Source: Klugiella xanthotipulae
GTDB taxonomy: Bacteria > Actinomycetota > Actinomycetes > Actinomycetales > Microbacteriaceae
NCBI RefSeq assembly: GCF_006716695.1
Contig: NZ_VFPN01000002.1
Location: forward strand, 248,001-312,000
Direction of reading: 5' to 3'
DNA: 64,000 nucleotides
A program made the translations under genes and the position numbers. Under the pieces are notes generated by a model, which made no database searches, had not been told where the DNA came from, and saw nothing but the letters and a program-made list of their open reading frames with translations. This document shows positions 51,424-61,292 of the stretch, one piece after another; the first letter of the stretch is position 1, and each line of letters opens with the position of its first letter.

Positions 51424-54400
51424 ATGCATCCCGAAGACCTTCAGATGACGTTTCCGCCCGAGCTCCCCGTTAGCCAATTGCGCGAAGAGATCGCCGAGGC
51501 GATCCGCGACAACCAGGTGGTCATCGTGGCCGGGGAGACCGGCTCGGGTAAAACCACCCAGTTGCCAAAGATCGCGCTCAGCCTGGGCCGCAGCCGCATC
51601 GGCCACACCCAGCCCCGGCGCATCGCGGCGCGCACCATTGCCGAGCGCATCGCGGAGGAGTTGGGCGAGGAGCTCGGCGGGCGTGTGGGATACCAGGTCC
51701 GATTCACCGATCGATCGAGCGCCAGCACGCAGATCAAGGTGATGACGGACGGCATCCTGCTCAACGAAATCCATCGCGACAAGACGCTGAGCGCCTACGA
51801 CACGATCATCATCGACGAGGCGCACGAACGTAGCCTCAACATCGACTTCCTGCTCGGCTATTTCAAGACCCTGCTACCCCGGCGCCCCGATCTCAAACTC
51901 ATCATCACCTCGGCCACGATCGACCCGGAGAGCTTCTCGAAACACTTCGGTGGTGCCCCCATTATCGAGGTATCGGGTCGCACCTTTCCCGTCGATATCC
52001 GCTATCGGCCGCTGATCGAGGAGGTGCCCGAGAGCACCCCGACCGGCCCGAAACCTCCCGCGTCAGTTGAACGCGATCTGTTTGACGCAATCGGCGACGC
52101 CCTCGACGAACTCTCTCGGGAATCCTCCGGCGATGTGCTCGTGTTCTTGAGCGGCGAGAGCGAGATTAGGGATGCCGCCGACGCAGTCGAGGGCCGTATC
52201 CGGGCCCACCGCCTCCCGGAGGGCACCGAGGTACTCCCGCTCTACGGCCGGCTCTCTTCGGCCGAACAGCACCGCGTCTTCGAAACGAGCCGTCGGCCCG
52301 GCACCCGGCGCCGAATCGTGCTCGCGACCAACGTGGCGGAGACGAGCCTGACGGTACCGGGCATCCGCTACGTGATTGATGCCGGCACAGCTCGTATCTC
52401 GCGGTATAGCGCCCGCTCTAAGGTGCAGCGCCTGCCCATCGAGGCGATCTCACAGGCATCGGCGAATCAGCGATCAGGCCGCTCGGGGCGCACTAGCCCG
52501 GGTATCGCCATCCGGCTCTACTCAGAAGAAGACTTCCAGAAACGTCCCGAGTTCACCGAGCCCGAGGTACTGCGCACGGGTCTCGCCTCGGTCATTCTCC
52601 AGATGATCTCGCTCGGCCTCGGCGATATCGCCGAATTCCCCTTCCTCACCCCGCCCGACTCGCGCGGAATCAAAGACGGACTCGATCTCCTCAGCGAGCT
52701 CGGTGCCATCACACCCAACCGCGACCAACTCGCACTCACCGGCGTGGGCCGCGACCTCGCCCGCCTGCCCATCGAGCCGCGCTTTGCGCGCATGGTCATC
52801 GAGTCGAAGAAGCACGGCGTCTCGCGCGAGGTGCTCGCAATCGTGGCGGGGCTCACGATTCAGGATGTCCGCGAGCGGCCCGTCGAAAAGCGCGAGCTCG
52901 CGGATGCCGCCCACCGTCGCTTTATCGACCCCACGAGCGATTTCCTCACGGTGCTCGCCCTCTGGAACTACCTGGAGGAAAAGCGCACCGAGCTCTCGTC
53001 CAGCGCGTTCCGGCGCCTGTGTAAAGCCGAGTACCTCAATTTCCTGCGCGTGCGCGAGTGGGGCGATCTGAACCGGCAGCTGCGCCAGGCGGCCAAACCA
53101 TTGAGGCTGGAAGTGGCCGAGCCGAAGGTAGACCCCGACGGTATCCACCGCTCCCTGCTCGCCGGGCTGCTTTCGCACCTGGGGGTGCGAGACACCCGCA
53201 CACCGGGCTCGGCCCCCGCCAGCGGGCGGCAACAGAAACGGCAATCAGCTGAGTACATCGGCTCACGCAATGCCAAGTTTGTCATCTTCCCGGGCTCGGC
53301 GCTGGCCAAGAAGCCGCCGCAGGCACTGATGTCCGTCGAGTTTGTCGAGACCTCACGCCTCTTCGCCCGCAGCAACGCCGCGATCGACCCGGCCTGGGCT
53401 GAGGAGTTGGCCGGACCTCTGGTCAAGCGCAGCATCGGCGAGCCGCACTGGGAGAAAAAGCAGGGAGCCGCTGTGGCCTACGAACGAGTCACCCTCTTTG
53501 GTGTGCCGCTCGTGGAGAAACGCCGTGTTCAGTTCGCCCGCTTCGACCCCGCGCACGCCCGCGAACTATTCATTCGGCACGCACTCGTGGAGGGTGAGTG
53601 GGATTCCCCCCAGGCCTTCGACAAAGCCAACAGACGGTTGCGTCGCGAATTGGAACAGCTCGAAGAGCGCTCACGCCGCCGCGATATTCTGCTGGGGGAT
53701 GAGGCCGTGTACGCCTTCTACGACGCCCGCATCCCGGAGCATATCGCCTCCACCCGCAGCTTTGAGGGGTGGTGGCGTACCACCCGCCGAGACACCCCCG
53801 AACTGCTCACCATGCGCCGAGCCGACCTCCTCGAGGAGGAGGACAGCCCCGAGGTGAGCGAGACCGAGTTTCCGAAAGTCTGGCAACAGGGCGATCAGGC
53901 GCTCACCCTGAGTTACCGCTTCGAGCCGGGGGCGGAGGATGACGGGGTCACCGTCACCGTGCCCCTCCCGCTTCTTCCCCGCATTGACGGTGCCGACTTT
54001 GAACGGCTTGTACCCGGCCTGCGCCGCGATCTCGTCACGGCACTGATTAAGTCGCTACCCAAAGCCATACGTCGCCATGTGGTCCCCGCGGCCGATTGGG
54101 CCACCCGCCTGCTCGAACGGCTCGGGGAAGAGGCCGGTCACGGCGACTCCCTCACCGTGCAGCTCGCCGCTGAGATCCGGCGGGCCACGAGCGTCCCCGT
54201 GTCAGCCGCAGACTTCGACCTCGACCGCATCCCTGACCATCTGCGGCCCTCTTTTCGCGTGGTTGACCACCGCGGACGCACGGTTGCCCGGGGCAAGAAC
54301 CTGGGCGAGCTACAAACCTCACACGCGACGAGTTCACGCGAGAGCGTCGCTCAGGTGGCCGCGGCCGCGGCACCCGCCCACGCGGTCGAACGCTCGGGGC

Positions 54401-55257
54401 TGACCGCGTGGGACTTCGGCGATCTCGCCCACGTGGTTGAGTCCCGGCACGGCGGTGGCGTGGTGCGTGCGTATCCCTCGCTGGTGGACACGGGGGCTGC
54501 CGTCGATATCCGCCTCGTGACAACCCCCGAAGAGCAGACCCGGCTGAGTCGGCGCGGTATCCGTCGCCTGCTCGTGCTGAGCACGCCCTCCCCCGTCTCC
54601 TATCTCAAGGAGCACCTCAGCCAGAACGAGAAGCTACTGCTCTCGGCCGGCCCGTACCGCGGCATCACGGCCGTGATGCAGGATGTATGCCTGGCCGTGG
54701 CGGATGCCGTGCTCACCGCCCGCAGCGGCGACAGCATCCTGTGGACCCAGGTCGAGTTCGAAGCCGCCCGCGACGACTTCTCGGCACAATTGATTGACTC
54801 GTCATATCGAGCGGTCGCCACCGTCGCGAGCGCCCTCGGTGCCGTACGCGATGCCCGTCGGGCCATCGAGAAGAACACGGCGATCACCCTGTTGCCCGCG
54901 CTGACCGACGCCCGCAACCAGCTTGACGCGCTCGTTTTCGACGGCTTCATCTCGCGCACCGGCCTGGGGCAGCTGGCGCGACTACCGGTATACGCGGCGG
55001 CGGTGACCGCCCGCATCCCCAAACTCGTGGAGAACCCGGGCCGCGACCGAGTGTGGATGACCGAGATTCAGCAACTCACCGAAAAGTACACCGATGCGGG
55101 CGGCACGCTGCCCGCGGGCGAGCACGCTCCCCCCGGGCTGACCCGCGTGCGCTGGCTGCTGGAGGAACTGAGGATCAGCCTCTTTGCCCAGCACCTCAGG
55201 GCAGCCGAGCAGGTCTCGGCTCCGCGCATCACACGAGCGCTCGCCGAGTTGCGCTGA
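51424..55257 (+). CDS. hrpA: ATP-dependent RNA helicase HrpA
   Basis: A 1277-residue DEAH-box helicase. Motif I GETGSGKT is at 37-44, motif II DEAH at 131-134, motif III SAT at 163-165 and motif VI QRSGRSGR at 349-356. HA2 and OB-fold domains follow, then a large DUF3418 C-terminal region (about 700-1277), all standard for the bacterial HrpA family. It may remodel mRNA or rescue stalled ribosomes. The start is ATG 51424; earlier codons overlap the DinB gene. Divergent from DinB. Confidence 0.95.
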   Translation: MHPEDLQMTFPPELPVSQLREEIAEAIRDNQVVIVAGETGSGKTTQLPKIALSLGRSRIGHTQPRRIAARTIAERIAEELGEELGGRVGYQVRFTDRSSASTQIKVMTDGILLNEIHRDKTLSAYDTIIIDEAHERSLNIDFLLGYFKTLLPRRPDLKLIITSATIDPESFSKHFGGAPIIEVSGRTFPVDIRYRPLIEEVPESTPTGPKPPASVERDLFDAIGDALDELSRESSGDVLVFLSGESEIRDAADAVEGRIRAHRLPEGTEVLPLYGRLSSAEQHRVFETSRRPGTRRRIVLATNVAETSLTVPGIRYVIDAGTARISRYSARSKVQRLPIEAISQASANQRSGRSGRTSPGIAIRLYSEEDFQKRPEFTEPEVLRTGLASVILQMISLGLGDIAEFPFLTPPDSRGIKDGLDLLSELGAITPNRDQLALTGVGRDLARLPIEPRFARMVIESKKHGVSREVLAIVAGLTIQDVRERPVEKRELADAAHRRFIDPTSDFLTVLALWNYLEEKRTELSSSAFRRLCKAEYLNFLRVREWGDLNRQLRQAAKPLRLEVAEPKVDPDGIHRSLLAGLLSHLGVRDTRTPGSAPASGRQQKRQSAEYIGSRNAKFVIFPGSALAKKPPQALMSVEFVETSRLFARSNAAIDPAWAEELAGPLVKRSIGEPHWEKKQGAAVAYERVTLFGVPLVEKRRVQFARFDPAHARELFIRHALVEGEWDSPQAFDKANRRLRRELEQLEERSRRRDILLGDEAVYAFYDARIPEHIASTRSFEGWWRTTRRDTPELLTMRRADLLEEEDSPEVSETEFPKVWQQGDQALTLSYRFEPGAEDDGVTVTVPLPLLPRIDGADFERLVPGLRRDLVTALIKSLPKAIRRHVVPAADWATRLLERLGEEAGHGDSLTVQLAAEIRRATSVPVSAADFDLDRIPDHLRPSFRVVDHRGRTVARGKNLGELQTSHATSSRESVAQVAAAAAPAHAVERSGLTAWDFGDLAHVVESRHGGGVVRAYPSLVDTGAAVDIRLVTTPEEQTRLSRRGIRRLLVLSTPSPVSYLKEHLSQNEKLLLSAGPYRGITAVMQDVCLAVADAVLTARSGDSILWTQVEFEAARDDFSAQLIDSSYRAVATVASALGAVRDARRAIEKNTAITLLPALTDARNQLDALVFDGFISRTGLGQLARLPVYAAAVTARIPKLVENPGRDRVWMTEIQQLTEKYTDAGGTLPAGEHAPPGLTRVRWLLEELRISLFAQHLRAAEQVSAPRITRALAELR

Positions 55258-55341
55258 GGCCCCCATCTCACAGCAGATACGCGGCGATTTCTCCCGGAAC
55301 GAATGACAGGTCGGCCACTTTCGGAGTACGATGAACTCTCT

Positions 55342-56547
55342 GTGAGCACCTACAAAGAACTACTTCAAAGCCCGGGCGTGGGGCGCATCATTTTGGCGCA
55401 GTTGACCGCCCGTTTTCCCTTTGGAATGCTCTCCCTGGCCGTCCTCATCCACATTCAGCAGGTCACGGGTGCCTACGGCTCGGCGGGTCTCGTGCTGGCC
55501 GCGGCCAGCATCGGCCAGGCCATCTCTGGGCCGCTCACGAGCCGGTGGATGGGCGTGTGGGGAATGCGTCGAGTACTGCTCCTCACGATGATTGTCTGCA
55601 TGCTGAGCGTGACCGCCATCGCCGTGTTTGTCATGCCGATTCCGCTCTACATGGTGGTCGCGTTTATCGCGGGCTTGTCCACACCACCCGTGCAGCCGGC
55701 CGTGCGCACCATTTACCCTAAGATGGTCACCTCACGACAGCTCACTCCGCTTTTTAGTTTGGATGCCTCCGCGCAAGAGATCATCTGGGTCCTCGGTCCC
55801 GTGGTCACGGTATTCATCTCCACCCAGCTGGGTTCGATGTATGGCATCCTCACCGCGGCCTTCCTGATTCTGGCCGGCGGCTCGTGGTTCATCTCGTCAC
55901 CCGAGGTGAGTCGGGTGCGCATCCCCCGCAGCCGCGGGCGGATGGGGGCCGTGCTCAAACGACCCAGCGTTGTCGTGGCAACGGTTGTAGGATTCCTGCT
56001 GATCGGTGCGTGTGCAGCGGTGGAGGCTGGACTCATCGCCGTTTTCGACCACGGCATCAAGTCGGGTATAGTGCTCGCTATTTTCTCGGTGGGGTCGCTC
56101 GTGGGCGGCCTGTCAATGGGCCACGTTCCGATCAGTCCCTGGTCACTCGCCAAGCGTATGCTCATCATCGTGGTGGGCCTCGGCGTTGCCCTCCTGTGGC
56201 TCGACGTGTGGTGGCTGTCCATCACGCTTTTTGTCGCTGGCGTGGGTATCGCCCCCGCCCTCACTGTCCTCTTCGCCATGGTCTCGTCAACCGTTAAATT
56301 CAGCGAGACGGCGGAGGCCTACGGCTGGGTGGGTACCGGACAGCTCATCGGAGCCGCGGCCGGTTCCGCTGTCGCGGGTTTCCTCATCGACGGCGTCGGC
56401 CATGTGGGTGCGTTCTATGCCGCGACCGGCTTTGCCCTGCTGGGCTGTGTCGCGGCAGTGATCGGTCGTCGTTGGAGTCCGGACCTGCGCGGTCGGGATG
56501 CCAGCCCCATTCCCGATACCGAACCGATCGCGCTGCCCGGGCGATAG
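55342..56547 (+). CDS. MFS transporter
   Basis: A 401-residue MFS protein with twelve helices predicted, beginning at GTG 55342 (an in-frame ATG at 55303 would add thirteen residues). The first helix FPFGMLSLAVLIHIQQVTG and loop TSRWMGVWGMRRVLLLTM show an MFS form lacking the usual GxxxDRxGRR motif. It is of a poorly characterised actinobacterial group (YfkF/MFS_1-like). Substrate unknown. It follows hrpA after 85 bases, probably with its own promoter. Confidence 0.82.
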   Translation: MSTYKELLQSPGVGRIILAQLTARFPFGMLSLAVLIHIQQVTGAYGSAGLVLAAASIGQAISGPLTSRWMGVWGMRRVLLLTMIVCMLSVTAIAVFVMPIPLYMVVAFIAGLSTPPVQPAVRTIYPKMVTSRQLTPLFSLDASAQEIIWVLGPVVTVFISTQLGSMYGILTAAFLILAGGSWFISSPEVSRVRIPRSRGRMGAVLKRPSVVVATVVGFLLIGACAAVEAGLIAVFDHGIKSGIVLAIFSVGSLVGGLSMGHVPISPWSLAKRMLIIVVGLGVALLWLDVWWLSITLFVAGVGIAPALTVLFAMVSSTVKFSETAEAYGWVGTGQLIGAAAGSAVAGFLIDGVGHVGAFYAATGFALLGCVAAVIGRRWSPDLRGRDASPIPDTEPIALPGR

Positions 56548-56576
56548 ACACCCCCGCTCATGGCGGGCACACACAA

Positions 56577-56605
56577 ACTCTCCCGGACACTATTCTCGGG
56601 AGAGT
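56577..56605. terminator. Hairpin between convergent genes
   Basis: ACTCTCCCG pairs perfectly with CGGGAGAGT around an eleven-base loop, between the MFS stop and the convergent hypothetical gene's stop at 56616. No T-run; probable bidirectional terminator. Confidence 0.7.
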
Positions 56606-56615
56606 GTCAATGCGA

Positions 56616-57047
56616 TTACGGGATGGTGTCGCCGTCGTCCTCGGTGTAGAACCGAACGTCGGAATCGGACATCGTGTATTCGTCTGCGTCGCCATCCGGC
56701 GAGGTAAAGTAGGCCACATCCTGCTCCGGCCCCACGTAGGTGACGGAGGACTGGGACGTCTCGACGCGCTCCTCACTGATATCCGTGGTGTCATCGTGTT
56801 GACGGGTGAGGAATGTTTCGAGCCCCTCACCTGCAGTGGTGATGCCCACCTGGATGAGTTCGCTCATCTCCTCGGAAAAATCGTGGGTGGAGGTCGAGGC
56901 GTCATCGGCAAAATCTCGAACCTGCTGTGTCGCGTCCCCCACGCTTTCCGTGTCGGGCGTCTGACGCCCTCTACCTGCCCGGCGGGGTTCCCCCGTGGTG
57001 GGGTCCTGGCGGGAAAACAGGTTACGGGCCGAATCAAAGATTCCCAT
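56616..57047 (-). CDS. Hypothetical acidic protein
   Basis: A 143-residue, very acidic and polar protein with no hydrophobic core, signal or membrane segment. The N-terminus MGIFDSARNLFSRQD is short amphipathic, the middle is an acidic helix, and the end (TYVGPEQDVAYFTSPDGDADEYT) is low in hydrophobics. A Shine-Dalgarno AAGGTG is well placed. Composition suggests a stress-related or disordered cytoplasmic protein. No family recognised. Confidence 0.6.
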   Translation of the reverse strand: MGIFDSARNLFSRQDPTTGEPRRAGRGRQTPDTESVGDATQQVRDFADDASTSTHDFSEEMSELIQVGITTAGEGLETFLTRQHDDTTDISEERVETSQSSVTYVGPEQDVAYFTSPDGDADEYTMSDSDVRFYTEDDGDTIP

Positions 57048-57227
57048 AGAAATACACCTTCTACCGCCGAAGCGTTTCCGGCGACGATCTCACGATAGCC
57101 GAAACGAAATAGGATGCCGAATCACGGCCGATTCTACGCAGGTCGCTACCCCCCCTATATCTCCCAGCGCGTAGGGGGTGGTGGCACGGGTCAATCGGAG
57201 TGCATCACCGCCTGAAAAAGCGAGAAG

Positions 57228-57267
57228 GGCGGTGTTGTAGAACGCATCACAGCTCTACAACACCGCC
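57228..57267. terminator. Long perfect hairpin, possible terminator of the MarR/monooxygenase unit
   Basis: The arms GGCGGTGTTGTAGA and TCTACAACACCGCC pair for 14 bases around a 12-base loop. On the minus strand it is followed, after a few bases, by GCTTTTTC, so it may terminate the unit ending at 57401. The rest of 57048-57400 holds no gene that I can support. Confidence 0.6.
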
Positions 57268-57400
57268 GGTAACGGGGCCAAAATCGGTACGGGGGGGGTG
57301 TATACCGACGGAACCATTGGCAGAACGACCGTTACAGGGGTTAAAGACGAGTGCAACAACATTTCGTGACGCACATCACACAAACAAAACAGAAAAATCT

Positions 57401-57871
57401 TCAGCGGGAGGATTTTTCCGTGTGGGTTCGGGCCTGCATGGCGCTCGTGAGACGGGTGCTCAGGGCACGAAGGGTATCCATCTCGTCGTCGGACAGAAAC
57501 TCGCCCACGGTATCTTCAATATCTCGGGCGTGCCTGCGGCCAATATCTTGGCGCACCCGGGTACCCTCCGCTGTCAGCCGCACGACCACACCACGCCCAT
57601 CCCCCGGCGCAGGGGCCCGCTCCACCAGGTCACGGCGTTCCAAGCGCTCCATCATACGGCTGAGCGACGGCTGACTGATCAGGATGGAATTGTTGATGTC
57701 GTGCAGCCGCATCCCCCCGTCCGGTCCCCTGCTGAGGGTGTAGAGAACGTCGTATTCTTTCGGACTCAGACTGCCCCACACATCCCGGGCCGTGTAGTGG
57801 CGCATGAGTACCACCTGGGCGCGGAAGAGGGCTTCCCAGGTGTCACTGGCACGCTGCAGGTGGGAGGTCAC
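57401..57871 (-). CDS. MarR-family transcriptional regulator
   Basis: A 156-residue winged-helix regulator. The HTH (LHDINNSILISQPSLSRMMERLERRDLV, about 56-83) and wing APAPGDGRGVVVRLTAEG are clear. The C-terminal helix is charged. It overlaps the upstream monooxygenase gene by four bases, so it is co-expressed and likely controls that operon in response to a small ligand. No palindrome between 58990 and 59142 was convincingly identified. Confidence 0.87.
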   Translation of the reverse strand: MTSHLQRASDTWEALFRAQVVLMRHYTARDVWGSLSPKEYDVLYTLSRGPDGGMRLHDINNSILISQPSLSRMMERLERRDLVERAPAPGDGRGVVVRLTAEGTRVRQDIGRRHARDIEDTVGEFLSDDEMDTLRALSTRLTSAMQARTHTEKSSR

Positions 57872-58989
57872 GACCGCACCGTGCCGGGGGCCTCCCCCGC
57901 TGAGACGCCAGCCTCGGCGGCGCGTGCAGCAAGGAGCCCGGCGTGCGTGGGCCCGTCGGGCACATCGGCCGGACGGTTCGTGGCAAACTCGCGACGCAGC
58001 ACAGGAACAACCTCCTCACCCAGAAGATCAAGCTGTTCCAGGACCGTTGTGAGGGGGAGACCGGCGTGATCCATCAAGAAAAGCTGGCGCTGATAGTCGC
58101 CAAACTCCTCCCGGAAGGCGAGGGTCTTGTCGATGACCTCCTGGGGGCTCCCCACCGATAGCGGGGTAGTTTCGGTAAACTCCTCCAGCGAGGGACCGTG
58201 TCCATACACGGGGGCGTTATTGAAGTAGGGGCGGAATTCCTTCACGGCATCCTGAGAATTCTTGCGGATAAAGGCCTGTCCACCCAGGCCCACGTAGGCT
58301 TGGCGCGCCGTACCGTGGCCATAGTGCTCGAAGCGCTCACGATAGATGTTGACCAGTTGCTGAAAGTGCCCCTTGGGCCAGAAAATGTTGTTGGCAAAGA
58401 AGCCGTCACCGTAGAACGCGGCCTGGTGCGCAATCTCGGGGCTGCGGATCGAGCCATGCCAGACGAATGGCGGCACGTCATCGAGCGGTCGGGGTGTGGC
58501 GGTGAAGCGCTGCAGGGGTGTGCGGAACTGGCCCTCCCAATCCACCACGTCTTCACGCCAGAGTCGGCGCAGCAGCGCATAGTTTTCGAGGGCCAGCGGG
58601 ATGCCCTGGCGAATATCTTTACCAAACCAGGGGTATACGGGTCCGGTGTTCCCTCGACCCATCATCAGGTCAACGCGGCCACCCGCAAGGTGTTGGAGAG
58701 TGGCATAGTCTTCAGCAATTTTGACCGGATCGTTGGTGGTAATCAGGGTGGTCGAGGTGGAGAGGATGATCGATTCAGTCTGCGCCGCAATATACGCAAG
58801 CGTTGTGGTCGGCGACGACGGGACGAAGGGAGGATTGTGGTGCTCACCGGTGGCGAAGACGTCCAGCCCCACTTCCTCGGCTTTGCGCGCAATGGCGACG
58901 GTGGCCAGGATTCGTTCGTGTTCGGTGGGGGTCTTTCCCGTCGTGGGGTCGGTCGTGACATCGCCGACCGTGAAGATTCCAAATTGCAT
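57868..58989 (-). CDS. LLM-class flavin-dependent oxidoreductase
   Basis: A 373-residue bacterial-luciferase-like monooxygenase. It begins QFGIFTVGDVTTDPTTG, and the core holds GEHHNPPFVPSSP near residue 50, a family active-site region, and VDLMMGRGNTGPVYPWFG near 115. F420 or FMN use cannot be told apart by eye. The ATG at 58989 follows AAGGAG; an upstream ATG at 59022 adds eleven residues. It is the first gene of a two-gene unit with the MarR regulator; substrate unknown. Confidence 0.87.
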   Translation of the reverse strand: MQFGIFTVGDVTTDPTTGKTPTEHERILATVAIARKAEEVGLDVFATGEHHNPPFVPSSPTTTLAYIAAQTESIILSTSTTLITTNDPVKIAEDYATLQHLAGGRVDLMMGRGNTGPVYPWFGKDIRQGIPLALENYALLRRLWREDVVDWEGQFRTPLQRFTATPRPLDDVPPFVWHGSIRSPEIAHQAAFYGDGFFANNIFWPKGHFQQLVNIYRERFEHYGHGTARQAYVGLGGQAFIRKNSQDAVKEFRPYFNNAPVYGHGPSLEEFTETTPLSVGSPQEVIDKTLAFREEFGDYQRQLFLMDHAGLPLTTVLEQLDLLGEEVVPVLRREFATNRPADVPDGPTHAGLLAARAAEAGVSAGEAPGTVRS

Positions 58990-59142
58990 GGCTATCGCGC
59001 TCCTTTTTTCATGCGTTTGCATACTCTGTGCATAACCTGGCCACCGTGAAAGTTATTCCCTGCCACCGAATACCCTCGCCGGGTAGCGCCTCGGCCGGTA
59101 GACTCCGTAGCCACACACTTCACTTTGCCGAGGCGGTTCACC

Positions 59143-60108
59143 ATGCGCGTTATCAGGTCTAAAGCACCAGAGTCTCTCTCCCGGGTTACCCCGAGCGAGC
59201 GGCCGCCGCTGCGCGTAGCACTCATCCAACACCGATGGGATGAACGCCCCGAGCGGCTCGTCACCGAACTGTGCGAAGGCATCCAGATCGCGGCAGCCGA
59301 GGGCGCACGTGTGGTGTTCCTGCCTGAACTAACGCTCTCTCGCTACCCTGCCGACACGCTCCCGCTGGGCACCCCGTCCGACATCGCCGAAGATCTCGAG
59401 ACCGGTCCCACCCTCGCCTGGGCACGGCAGGCCGCATCCGACTATGGCGTGGCCGTGCACGCCTCGCTCTACGAGCGGGCGGACGGGATCGATGGCCGCG
59501 GATACAACCTGGCGATCCTCGTCTCACCGGGCGGTGAGATCCTGGCCCGCACGCGCAAACTGCATATCCCCGTCACGGCCGGTTACTATGAGGACAAATA
59601 TTTTCGGCCGGGGCCCGCGGACGACCCCTACCCGGTCACGGAGGTGGCCGAGTGGTCGGGGGGCCGGTTTGGTTTCCCCACGTGCTGGGATGAGTGGTTC
59701 CCCGAGGTCGCACGGGCCTACTCGCTAGGTGGGGCAGATATCCTCGTCTACCCCACAGCGATTGGCTCGGAGCCCGACCACCCCACATTTGACACCCAAC
59801 CGCTCTGGCAACAGGTGATCGTGGGCAACGGCATCGCGAATGGGCTCTTCATGGTTGTGCCCAACCGCTACGGCTCCGAGGGGGAGCTCACCTTCTACGG
59901 CTCCTCGTTCATCTCCGACCCCTACGGCCGAGTTCTGGTGCAAGCCCCGCGGGATGAGACCGCCGTACTCATCGCCGATCTTGACCTCGACCAGCGACGT
60001 GATTGGCTCGATCTCTTCCCCTTCCTCGCCACTCGACGACCCGATACCTACTCAACCCTCATGGAGCCGGTTGACCCCACCCACCCCCACGGACACAGGA
60101 CGGCATAG
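59143..60108 (+). CDS. aguB: N-carbamoylputrescine amidase
   Basis: A 321-residue carbon-nitrogen hydrolase. The Glu-Lys-Cys triad is E62 (FLPELTLSRYP), K139 (TRKLHIP) and C181 (PTCWDEWFPE). The CWDEWFPE loop and HIP-GYYEDKYF stretch match N-carbamoylputrescine amidase, which yields putrescine, CO2 and ammonia. It is directly followed by agmatine deiminase, confirming the pathway. Start at ATG 59143; an earlier ATG at 59125 is possible. Confidence 0.92.
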   Translation: MRVIRSKAPESLSRVTPSERPPLRVALIQHRWDERPERLVTELCEGIQIAAAEGARVVFLPELTLSRYPADTLPLGTPSDIAEDLETGPTLAWARQAASDYGVAVHASLYERADGIDGRGYNLAILVSPGGEILARTRKLHIPVTAGYYEDKYFRPGPADDPYPVTEVAEWSGGRFGFPTCWDEWFPEVARAYSLGGADILVYPTAIGSEPDHPTFDTQPLWQQVIVGNGIANGLFMVVPNRYGSEGELTFYGSSFISDPYGRVLVQAPRDETAVLIADLDLDQRRDWLDLFPFLATRRPDTYSTLMEPVDPTHPHGHRTA

Positions 60109-60110
60109 CT

Positions 60111-61235
60111 ATGGATCTCTCACAGGCACTCGCCAATGCGGCGGCCCGAGCCGGAGTTGACCTCGAAACCGGCGCGACCATCCCGGCACCCCGCCCCGCC
60201 GAGGGCAGCACAACCGGCTGGATCATGCCGCACGAGGGCGCACCCCACGAGCGCACGTGGCTGGCCTGGCCCACCGCGGGCTACGCACTCGGCAGCTCCG
60301 AGGTGGAGCGGGAAGAAGCCCAGCGAACATGGTCGGCCGTTGCCAACGCGGTCTCCGAGTTCGAGCCCGTCAGCATGGTCTGCAACCCCGGAGACGAGGC
60401 GGTGGCGCGCAGGCTCCTCTCGGGCAGCGTGGCGCTGCACAGCGCACCGCTCAACGACGCGTGGATGCGCGATATCGGCCCCAGTTTTGTGCTCTCCCCC
60501 GAAGGGACCCTCGGTGCCGTTGACTGGACCTTCAACGGCTGGGGCGAGCAGGAGTGGGCGCAGTGGGATAAAGACTCGCAGATTGCCCGCTACGTGGCCG
60601 AGTGGTCCGGGGCCGAACTCGTGCCATCCCGTTTGGTGAACGAGGGCGGCGGTATCCAGGTGGATGGCGAGGGCACCGTATTGCTCACCCAGACCGTGCA
60701 GTGTGACCCGCACCGCAACCCCGGGAAAACCCGCACCCAGATCGAGCGCGAGCTTGCCCGCACAATCGGGGCGACCAACGCTATCTGGTTCGACCGCGGC
60801 CTCACCCGCGACTCCGAGGCGCTCGGCACCCGTGGCCACGCCGATTTGCTGGCGGCGTTTGCCCGACCCGGCCTGGTTTTCGTGCACGACCAGCAGGATG
60901 CCGGACATCCGGATTCCGTGGTCAGCCGGGAGCTACACCACACGCTGCAAGAAGCAACAGACGCACACGGACAACACTTCGAACTGGTCTCGCTCCCGGC
61001 TCCACGTAACCTGCGCGACGCGGGTGGCTACGTAGACCACAGCTACGTCAATCACCTGGTGGTCAACGGCGGTGTGATTGCGTGCGGATTTAACGATCCC
61101 CACGACGAGGTGGCCGCCGGCATCCTCCGTGAGCACTATGAGGGGCGCGAGGTGGTCACGGTGGATGCGCGCGCGCTCTTCGACCGCGGCGGCGGCATCC
61201 ACTGCATCACGCAGCAGCAACCCGTTAGCCGTTAA
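60111..61235 (+). CDS. aguA: Agmatine deiminase
   Basis: A 374-residue guanidino-group-modifying enzyme (PPAD fold) converting agmatine to N-carbamoylputrescine and ammonia. The catalytic cysteine is C365 in GGGIHCITQQQP; NDAWMRDIGPSF near residue 117, NEGGGIQVDGEG near 182 and GTRGHADLLAAF near 240 complete the active-site set. It starts two bases after aguB, so both are one operon. No arginine decarboxylase gene is in the window. The pathway gives putrescine or nitrogen from external agmatine. Confidence 0.95.
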   Translation: MDLSQALANAAARAGVDLETGATIPAPRPAEGSTTGWIMPHEGAPHERTWLAWPTAGYALGSSEVEREEAQRTWSAVANAVSEFEPVSMVCNPGDEAVARRLLSGSVALHSAPLNDAWMRDIGPSFVLSPEGTLGAVDWTFNGWGEQEWAQWDKDSQIARYVAEWSGAELVPSRLVNEGGGIQVDGEGTVLLTQTVQCDPHRNPGKTRTQIERELARTIGATNAIWFDRGLTRDSEALGTRGHADLLAAFARPGLVFVHDQQDAGHPDSVVSRELHHTLQEATDAHGQHFELVSLPAPRNLRDAGGYVDHSYVNHLVVNGGVIACGFNDPHDEVAAGILREHYEGREVVTVDARALFDRGGGIHCITQQQPVSR

Positions 61236-61242
61236 AAGCGTT

Positions 61243-61276
61243 GCGGGTCGGGTGCCGTCACCGACACCCGACCCGC
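61243..61276. terminator. Perfect 12-bp hairpin between convergent genes
   Basis: GCGGGTCGGGTG and CACCCGACCCGC pair perfectly around a 10-base loop, eight bases after the aguA stop and before the stop of the convergent SHOCT gene. Probable bidirectional terminator without T-tail. Confidence 0.8.
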
Positions 61277-61292
61277 TCGTCAGCTCTGGGGA

